This document shows, one piece after another, positions 58,229-64,000 of a stretch of 64,000 nucleotides of DNA. A program made the position numbers and the translations under genes. This DNA comes from Altererythrobacter sp. B11 (GTDB lineage Bacteria > Pseudomonadota > Alphaproteobacteria > Sphingomonadales > Sphingomonadaceae): assembly GCF_003569745.1 (NCBI RefSeq), contig NZ_AP018498.1, positions 2,145,001-2,209,000 on the forward strand, read 5' to 3'. Position 1 is the first letter of the stretch; every line of letters begins with the position of its first letter. Under the pieces are notes generated by a model, which was given only the letters and a program-made list of their open reading frames with translations, made no database searches and was not told the origin of the DNA.

Positions 58229-59746
58229 TTGAACGAGATCCTCGAAGAGGCGCGGGCGGCACTGTGGACGGTGTGGAACCGCCGCTGGCTGGCGCTGGCC
58301 GTGGCCTGGGGCGTGTGCCTGCTGGGGTGGCTGGCCGTGGCGCTGATCCCCAATTCCTATGAATCGAACGCCCGCCTGTTCGTGCAGTTCGACGATGTGC
58401 TGGCCGACCAGATCGGCATCGGCACGGGCAGCCGGCAGAAGGATATCGAGCGTGTCCGCCAGACGCTGACCAGCGCGGTCAATCTGGAGAAGGTGATCCG
58501 CTCCACCCGGCTGGGCGAAACCATTTCCTCCCCCGCCGACATGGAACGCGCGGTGCAGGATCTCGCCAAGGAGATCCTGATCAAGGGCGACGAGGACAAT
58601 CTGTTCCAGATCACCGCCACCAGCGGCCGGCGCGACCTGAGCGATGCCGAGAATGCCCAGCTGGCGCAGGATGTGGCGCAGCACATGATCGACATTTTCC
58701 GCGAGGAAAACCTCGGCGGATCGCGCGGGGAAATGCGCGAGACCATCGACTTCCTCGACCAGCAGCTGGCCGATCGCGAGAAGCAGCTGGAGGATGCCGA
58801 GCAGAAGCGGCTGGCCTTCGAGGCCGAGCATCCGGACCTTGCCGGCGGGCCGCAATCCATCGCCACGCAGCTGGCCTCCTCCCGCGCGGAACTGCGCAGC
58901 GTGGAAGCCGATCTCGCGGCCGCGCAAAGCGCGCTGGCCGCATTGCAGGGGCAGCTGGCCAGCACGCCGCGCACTCTGGTGACCGCCGGATCGGGCGGGC
59001 CGCGCGCCGCACTGGCGCAGGCGCAGGCCAATCTCGCCAGCCTGAAGGCGCGCGGGCTGACCGACAGCCACCCCGATGTGGAAGCGGCGAAGAAGCAGAT
59101 CGCGGCGCTGAGCGATCAGGCCGCCACCGCCGGTGACGTGGGCGGCACGCCGAACCCCGCCTATGGCTCGCTGCAGAGCATGCTGGTGGAGCGCCGCTCC
59201 ACCGTGCAGGCGCTGCAGTCCCGCGCTGCGGCACTGGGTTCCGAAATCGCCTCCATCAGCGCCAGCCAGGCGCAGGAGCCGGGCGTTTCGGCCGAAGCCC
59301 AGCGGATCAGCCGCGATTACGACGTGCTGCGCAAGCAATATGACAAGCTGCTGCAGGACCGCGAGGAGCTGCGCCTGCGCGGGCAGGTGGAAACCGAACA
59401 CAACGCCGTGAAGTTCGAAGTGGTCGATCCGCCCAGCACACCGCGCGTGCCGGCATCGCCCAACCGGCCGCTGCTGCTGCTCGCCGTGCTGGTGCTGGGG
59501 CTGGGTGCGGGCGCGGGCAGTGCCTTCGCGCTCGGCCAGCTCAATTCCACCTTCGCCACCGCCAACAAGCTGGAGCGGGTGATGGACCTGCCCGTGGTGG
59601 GCACGATCTCGCTGACGCTCACGGATGCGGCGCGCGCGCTGCGCCGCCGGCGGCTGCGGATGTTCCTGGCCGGGGCGGGCGGGCTGGGCCTGCTGTTCGT
59701 GGTGCTGCTGGGGGCCGAATTCGTCCAGCGCGGCATGGTGGCCTGA
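58229..59746 (+). CDS. XrtA system polysaccharide chain-length determinant
   Basis: A 505-residue Wzz-like inner-membrane protein (TIGR03007-type) that regulates chain length and works with the tyrosine kinase. It starts with TTG at 58229 after GACGGGAG. One N-terminal membrane helix (about 22-43), a long periplasmic coiled coil (about 160-310: LDQQLADREKQLEDAEQKRL and following), the conserved FEVVDPPSTPRVPASPNRPL before the second membrane helix (about 412-432), and a further hydrophobic segment near the C terminus (about 470-500), possibly an additional helix. Confidence 0.92.
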   Translation: MNEILEEARAALWTVWNRRWLALAVAWGVCLLGWLAVALIPNSYESNARLFVQFDDVLADQIGIGTGSRQKDIERVRQTLTSAVNLEKVIRSTRLGETISSPADMERAVQDLAKEILIKGDEDNLFQITATSGRRDLSDAENAQLAQDVAQHMIDIFREENLGGSRGEMRETIDFLDQQLADREKQLEDAEQKRLAFEAEHPDLAGGPQSIATQLASSRAELRSVEADLAAAQSALAALQGQLASTPRTLVTAGSGGPRAALAQAQANLASLKARGLTDSHPDVEAAKKQIAALSDQAATAGDVGGTPNPAYGSLQSMLVERRSTVQALQSRAAALGSEIASISASQAQEPGVSAEAQRISRDYDVLRKQYDKLLQDREELRLRGQVETEHNAVKFEVVDPPSTPRVPASPNRPLLLLAVLVLGLGAGAGSAFALGQLNSTFATANKLERVMDLPVVGTISLTLTDAARALRRRRLRMFLAGAGGLGLLFVVLLGAEFVQRGMVA

Positions 59747-59758
59747 GGGGGAAGCGCG

Positions 59759-60808
59759 ATGACCGACCACAGCAAGATACCCCTGCCGGAAGACGAACGG
59801 CCCCGCACGCTGATCGAGCGGGCGGAGGGTCTGTTCGGCCTCGGCGGCTTCAAGCCCGCGCCGGTGCCGCGCACGCTGGCCCCGGCGACCAATCGGCCCG
59901 TGCCCAGGCGGCCGGCGGCGGAACGGCCCGTGCCAGCCGATCCGGCGACACCCTCCATGCCGGAGAGCAAGCCCGCATCGGCAGCGGCCCCGGCAACCGC
60001 GCCGGCAGCGGCCCCGGCAACCGCACCGGTTGCGGCCCCGGCTCCCGCTCCGGCGCCGCTGGCCTTTCCTGCGCAGGTCGTGCCGATCGACCGGGCGCAA
60101 TTGCGCGCTGCCGGGCTGATCGAACCCAACGGCCCCGTGACCGCGCTGCGCGAGGAATTCCGCATCGTGAAGCGGCAGGTGCTGCTCGCCATGCGCGATG
60201 CGCAGGCGCGCAGCGGCGGTGCGGCCCGGGCCCAGCGCGTGCTCGTCTGCTCGCCCCTGCCGGGCGAGGGCAAGACCTTCTGCGCCGCCAATCTCGCCCT
60301 TGCCATGGCGTCGGAGAAGGACAGCGAAGTGGTGCTGGTGGATGCCGATTTCGCCAAGCCCTCGATCCTTTCCACCCTCGGCCTTCCCGGCGGGAATGGG
60401 CTGATGGACGCGCTGGCCAATCCCGCGATCCGCGTGGAAGACTGCGTGATCCGCACCGATGTGCCGGGCCTGTTCGTGCTGCCTGCGGGACACCAGACCG
60501 CATCCGACAGCGAACATCTCACGGCCGCCCATGCGGCGGAGGTGCTCGAACGGCTGACGCGCGGCGCGCCCAATCGCATCGTGATCTTCGATTCCCCGCC
60601 CGCGCTGGCCGCCTCCCCGGCGGCGGAGCTGGCCAAGCATGTGGCGCAGGCGCTGGTGATCGTGCGGGCGGACCGCACGGGGCAGAGCGCGCTGGAGGAT
60701 GCGCTGTCGCTGCTCTCTGCCTGCCCGGACATCAAGCTGCTGCTCAACGCCGCGGATTTCAGCCCCAGCGGGCGGCGCTTCGGCGCCTATTACGGCCATG
60801 GGGGGTAG
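59759..60808 (+). CDS. XrtA-associated tyrosine autokinase
   Basis: A 349-residue BY-kinase (TIGR03018-type), a cytoplasmic partner of the chain-length determinant. After a polar start, residues about 70-105 are an Ala-Pro linker built from a 24-bp repeat. The kinase domain has CSPLPGEGKTFCAANLALAM (Walker A, about 162-181), VVLVDADFAKPS (Walker A') and IVIFDSPPAL (Walker B). The C terminus carries only two tyrosines (GAYYGHGG), a small cluster for autophosphorylation compared with most family members. It is 12 bp after its partner gene. Confidence 0.9.
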   Translation: MTDHSKIPLPEDERPRTLIERAEGLFGLGGFKPAPVPRTLAPATNRPVPRRPAAERPVPADPATPSMPESKPASAAAPATAPAAAPATAPVAAPAPAPAPLAFPAQVVPIDRAQLRAAGLIEPNGPVTALREEFRIVKRQVLLAMRDAQARSGGAARAQRVLVCSPLPGEGKTFCAANLALAMASEKDSEVVLVDADFAKPSILSTLGLPGGNGLMDALANPAIRVEDCVIRTDVPGLFVLPAGHQTASDSEHLTAAHAAEVLERLTRGAPNRIVIFDSPPALAASPAAELAKHVAQALVIVRADRTGQSALEDALSLLSACPDIKLLLNAADFSPSGRRFGAYYGHGG

Positions 60809-60812
60809 GGGC

Positions 60813-62480
60813 ATGGGCTTCGCCAGCTTCCTCCCGCGCCTGTCGGCGGCCTGCGCGCTCGCGCTGATCGGCCTGCCCGCCGCCTCGCAGGCGCAGGGCC
60901 AGGATGCGCCCGCGTCGCGTGAACAGGGCCGTGGCCTGCGCGTCGGCGCGGTGGAGGTCACGCCCTATATCGAAGCCGGGCAGGTGCTCACGGCCGAGCT
61001 GCAGCCGGGCGACGATGTGGTGACCTATTCGACGCTGGCTGCCGGCGTCGACGCGGGCTTCACCGGCCGCAACAGCGCCGCCTCGCTCTCGCTGCGCTAC
61101 GAACGGCGCTTCGGCTGGGATGACGATGCCGTGGATGGCGACACGCTGAGCGGCGTCGCGCGCGCCTCGCTGGCGGTGGTGCCCCATGCCGTCACGCTGG
61201 AAGCCGGCGGCCTTGCCGCGCGCACCCGGCTGGACGGCAATGGCGGCGCCTCGCTCGGCGGGTTCGGCGGCAATACGGACCAGACCAGCCAGATCTACGC
61301 CGTCTATGCCGGGCCTTCGCTGCAGACGCGCGCGGGCGATGTGGATGTGGAGGCGCATTATCGCATCGGCTACACCCGCGTGGAAGCGCCCGATGCGGTG
61401 CTGGTGGGCTCGGCGCCCGCGAACGGCGATGTGTTCGACGAAAGCACCACCCATTCGGCGCAGGCGCATCTCGGCCTCGCCCCGCGCACCCTGTTGCCGA
61501 TCGGCGTAGGGATCGGCGGCGGCTGGAACGAGCAGAATATCTCCAATCTGGACCAGCGCATCCGCGACCGCCACGTGCGGGCGGATGTGCTGGTGCCTGT
61601 CAGCCGCACCGTCGCGCTGGTGGGCGGGGTCGGCTATGAGGATGTCGAGATTTCCAGCCGCGACGTGCTGCGCGATGGCAACGGCGATCCGGTGATCGGC
61701 AATGACGGGCGCTATGTCACCGACAAGGCCAGCCCGCGGCTGATCGCCTATGAAACCGACGGGCTGATCTGGGACGCCGGCGTGATGTGGCGCCCGAGCC
61801 GCCGCACCTCGCTGGAGGCGCATGTCGGGCGGCGCTATGGCTCCACCACCTATTACGGCTCCCTGTCCTACCAGCCTTCGTCGCGCAGCAGCCTGAATGT
61901 CGCGGTCTATGATAATGTCACTGGCTTCGGCGGTGCGCTGGTGGACCGCGTCGCCGGCCTGCCCGCGCAGTTCGAGGCGTTCCGCAATCCGATCACGGGC
62001 GATCTGGGCGGCTGCGTCGCCAGCCTCGAGGGCGACGGCTGCTTCGGCAGCGCGCTGGGATCGCTGCAGGCCACCGCCTTCCGGAACCGCGGCATCGCCG
62101 GTTCCTACGCGCTCGATCTCGGCCGCACCGAGCTGGGACTGGGCGCGGGCTACAACCGGCGCAAGCTGATCGCGGCGGAGGATTCGATCCTCGCCCCGCT
62201 GAACGGCGTCACCGACGAGAATGTCTGGCTGGCGGCCTATGCCAACACGCGGCTGGATGCGTCGTCCAGCATCGGCGCCAACGCCTATGTGAACTGGTTC
62301 GACAGTGGATCGAGTTTCGCTGGCGAAGCAATCAGTTACAGCGCAACGCTGGCATATTATCGCAATTTCCTGCGCGGGCTCACCGGCACGGCGGCGGTGG
62401 GGCTGGACGGCATCACGCGCGACGATCTGCCGGATTTCGTGTCCGCATCCGCGCTGCTCGGCCTGCGCTATTCCTTCTGA
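60813..62480 (+). CDS. PEP-CTERM system-associated outer-membrane barrel protein
   Basis: A 555-residue outer-membrane protein (TIGR03016-type). The ATG at 60813 gives a signal peptide, MGFASFLPRLSAACALALIG to about AASQAQG. The mature chain is made of many amphipathic strands with aromatic ends (SLSLRYERRFGWDDD, LEAHVGRRYGSTTYYGSLSY, AYVNWFDSGSSF), and ends LLGLRYSF, with terminal phenylalanine as required for barrel assembly. It starts 4 bp after the kinase stop. The family is found with XrtA gene clusters and probably helps export or secretion of the exopolysaccharide. Confidence 0.88.
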   Translation: MGFASFLPRLSAACALALIGLPAASQAQGQDAPASREQGRGLRVGAVEVTPYIEAGQVLTAELQPGDDVVTYSTLAAGVDAGFTGRNSAASLSLRYERRFGWDDDAVDGDTLSGVARASLAVVPHAVTLEAGGLAARTRLDGNGGASLGGFGGNTDQTSQIYAVYAGPSLQTRAGDVDVEAHYRIGYTRVEAPDAVLVGSAPANGDVFDESTTHSAQAHLGLAPRTLLPIGVGIGGGWNEQNISNLDQRIRDRHVRADVLVPVSRTVALVGGVGYEDVEISSRDVLRDGNGDPVIGNDGRYVTDKASPRLIAYETDGLIWDAGVMWRPSRRTSLEAHVGRRYGSTTYYGSLSYQPSSRSSLNVAVYDNVTGFGGALVDRVAGLPAQFEAFRNPITGDLGGCVASLEGDGCFGSALGSLQATAFRNRGIAGSYALDLGRTELGLGAGYNRRKLIAAEDSILAPLNGVTDENVWLAAYANTRLDASSSIGANAYVNWFDSGSSFAGEAISYSATLAYYRNFLRGLTGTAAVGLDGITRDDLPDFVSASALLGLRYSF

Positions 62481-62502
62481 CCGGCCCCGAGGAGACCTGA
62501 TC

Positions 62503-63672
62503 ATGTTCGACGATTTCTACGGCCTCACCGGCAAGCCCTTCCAGCTGACGCCCGATCCGGCCTTCTATTTCCGCAGCATCACCCATCGCAAGGCGCTGTC
62601 CTATCTCGGATATGGCCTGGCGCAGGGCGAAGGCTTCATCGTCATCACCGGCGAGGTGGGCGCGGGCAAATCCACGCTGGTGGCGCATCTGGTGGACACC
62701 ATCGACCCGCGCCAGCTGACCGTGGGGCAGATCGTCACCAGCAAGCTGGACGAAGAAGAAATCGTGCATGTGGTGGCGCAGGCCTTCGGGCTGGACATCG
62801 CCGGGCATGACAAGGCCACCGCCCTGGGCGCGATCGAGGCCTTCCTGCATGAGGAAGCGCGCGAGGGCCGCCGCTGCCTGCTGATCGTGGACGAATCACA
62901 GAACCTGGCCGTGGCCGCGCTGGAAGAGCTGCGCATGCTGTCCAACTTCCAGCTGGGCAACCATCCGCTGCTGCAGACGCTGCTGCTGGGCCAGCCCGAG
63001 TTCCGCACCGTGCTGCAGGGCCATGAATCGCTGGAGCAGCTGCGCCAGCGCGTGATCGCCGCCCACCACCTGACGCCGATGGAGCCGGCCGAGATCGAGC
63101 CTTACGTGATCCACCGGCTGGAGAAGGTGGGCTGGAACGGCACGCCGGCATTCGATCCGCAGGTCTTTGCCGATCTCCACGCGGCGAGCGGCGGCGTGCC
63201 CCGGCGGGTGAACCAGATCGCCAACCGCCTGCTGCTGCTGGGCGCGGTGGAACAGCGCAACCGGATCGACGGCGCCATGCTGGCCATGGTGCTGAAGGAG
63301 ATGGAAGGGGAGCGCGGATCGCGCGAGGCGCTCCGCGCGGCACCCCGTCCCGCGCAGGCGGGGATGCGCCCGGCGCACCCCGCGGAGGGCGCCCCGGTAC
63401 AGGATCGGCCGCGCTTCGGGCGCAAGGACGTGGAAGCCATGCTGGCCGCGCGCGACGCGCAAATTGCCGAGCTGCAACAAGCGATTATCGAGCTTTCCTC
63501 CCAGCGGGACGAGGCGCTGGTAAACGCGCTGCGCCCCGAAATCACTGCGATGCAGGAACAGGTCGCCCGCATCGATGCCCGCGTGTTCGAGCAGGAACGC
63601 ACGATCCGCCAGACGCTGACCATGCTCATCGAGTGGATCGAGAGCGAGATGGAGCAGAGCAAGGCGGCCTAG
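62503..63672 (+). CDS. XrtA/PEP-CTERM system-associated ATPase
   Basis: A 389-residue AAA ATPase of the ExeA/GspA-like group (TIGR03015-type). It has a GAGGAGACC ribosome site, then MFDDFYGLTGKPFQLTPDPA, the family's typical start. Motifs: VITGEVGAGKSTLVAHLVDT (Walker A, about 45-64) and CLLIVDESQNLAVAALEELR (Walker B). The C-terminal third (about 270-389) is low in structure and then coiled coil (ARDAQIAELQQAIIELSSQR). It may drive assembly or placement of the polysaccharide export machine. Confidence 0.9.
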   Translation: MFDDFYGLTGKPFQLTPDPAFYFRSITHRKALSYLGYGLAQGEGFIVITGEVGAGKSTLVAHLVDTIDPRQLTVGQIVTSKLDEEEIVHVVAQAFGLDIAGHDKATALGAIEAFLHEEAREGRRCLLIVDESQNLAVAALEELRMLSNFQLGNHPLLQTLLLGQPEFRTVLQGHESLEQLRQRVIAAHHLTPMEPAEIEPYVIHRLEKVGWNGTPAFDPQVFADLHAASGGVPRRVNQIANRLLLLGAVEQRNRIDGAMLAMVLKEMEGERGSREALRAAPRPAQAGMRPAHPAEGAPVQDRPRFGRKDVEAMLAARDAQIAELQQAIIELSSQRDEALVNALRPEITAMQEQVARIDARVFEQERTIRQTLTMLIEWIESEMEQSKAA

Positions 63673-63688
63673 GCCGCGGGAGGCTGGC

Positions 63689-64000
63689 ATGCGCGCCGTG
63701 GTCAACGGCCTTTCGGTGGATGTGGAAGCCTGGTTTCAGGTCGGCGCCTTCGAGCGGGTGATCGCGCGCGAGGACTGGCCGGGCCTTGAGGACCGGGTGG
63801 AGCGCAACATGCGCGAAATCCTCGACCTGTTCGACGAAGCGCAGGCCAAGGCGACATTCTTCACCCTCGGCTGGGTGGCATGCCGCCATGGCCCGCTGAT
63901 GCGCGAGATCGCCGCGCGGGGGCATGAGCTGGCCAGCCACGGCTGGGACCATCGCCGCGTGTTCACCATGGACCGCAAGGCCTTTGGCGAAGACATCGCC
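63689..64000 (+). CDS. XrtA system polysaccharide deacetylase, N-terminal part
   Basis: The gene runs off the window; the first 104 codons are visible, in frame to the last base. It starts MRAVVNGLSVDVEAWFQVGA, with the catalytic-type Asp in V-D-V-E, then KATFFTLGWVACRHGPLMRE and GHELASHGWDHRRVFTMDRK, where the H-x-x-x-H metal site of the NodB fold is present. These match the TIGR03006/DUF3473-type deacetylases that accompany XrtA clusters and remove acetyl groups from the exopolysaccharide. Nothing can be said about its C terminus. Confidence 0.9.
   Translation, partial: MRAVVNGLSVDVEAWFQVGAFERVIAREDWPGLEDRVERNMREILDLFDEAQAKATFFTLGWVACRHGPLMREIAARGHELASHGWDHRRVFTMDRKAFGEDIA

Noticed and set aside
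1-64000. CRISPR arrays, insertion sequences or rRNA genes
   Set aside because: No regularly spaced repeats, no transposase-like products and no rRNA sequence were seen.

Overview
The window is about 64 kb of GC-rich DNA from an alphaproteobacterium, most likely order Sphingomonadales (Erythrobacteraceae or Sphingomonadaceae). The assignment rests on base composition, the housekeeping gene set (sdhE-mfd, recG, lolCD, dnaE, an OmpA protein with a proline linker) and an exosortase A (XrtA)/PEP-CTERM exopolysaccharide locus of the kind common in that order. It is inference; no 16S gene is present.

Region 1 (1 to about 21.4 kb) is the right-hand part of a siphovirus-type prophage. It enters from the left after the capsid genes and runs through head-tail connector, head closure, neck and tail completion, tail tube, tail assembly chaperones, tape measure, a distal tail / hub / peptidase / tip module in the same order as gene transfer agents, and several small tail-associated genes. 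Next come a holin candidate, a signal-anchored GH108 endolysin, an Rz-type spanin with an Rz1-type lipoprotein gene embedded in another frame, and a large unrecognised 730-residue protein. The right end holds two related tyrosine integrases about 3.1 kb apart, enclosing an SRAP-family protein, a Dam-type adenine methylase, a winged-helix protein and small unknowns. The second integrase abuts the 3' end of tRNA-Asn(GTT), the likely attachment site. The left attachment site is outside the window.

Region 2 (21.4 to 43.7 kb) is core chromosome: NAD kinase, an EAL c-di-GMP phosphodiesterase, mfd and sdhE, then a 538-bp gap holding a nested palindromic repeat, recG, an ABC-F ATPase, the lolC/E and lolD pair, dnaE, a bidirectional terminator, an OmpA-family porin with its own promoter, a radical SAM protein, and a moaB / lytic transglycosylase / UDG-like operon.

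Region 3 (43.8 to 51.9 kb) is a tight plus-strand run: ETF-ubiquinone oxidoreductase, ispE, N-formylglutamate amidohydrolase, ilvD, a small lipoprotein, bifunctional NAD(P)HX repair enzyme and an RNA m5U methyltransferase-like protein. A perfect 19-bp palindrome sits in the divergent gap just upstream of it.

Region 4 (51.8 kb to the end) is the XrtA-associated locus. On the minus strand are two exosortase-associated hydrolase-like proteins, an acyl carrier protein and a FemAB/GNAT-like acyltransferase. On the plus strand are an acyl-CoA ligase, a PLP decarboxylase, an export lipoprotein, a chain-length determinant, a tyrosine autokinase, an outer-membrane barrel, an ATPase and the start of a polysaccharide deacetylase. 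Together these would activate and modify a substrate and polymerise, length-control and export an exopolysaccharide. The exosortase gene itself is not in view.
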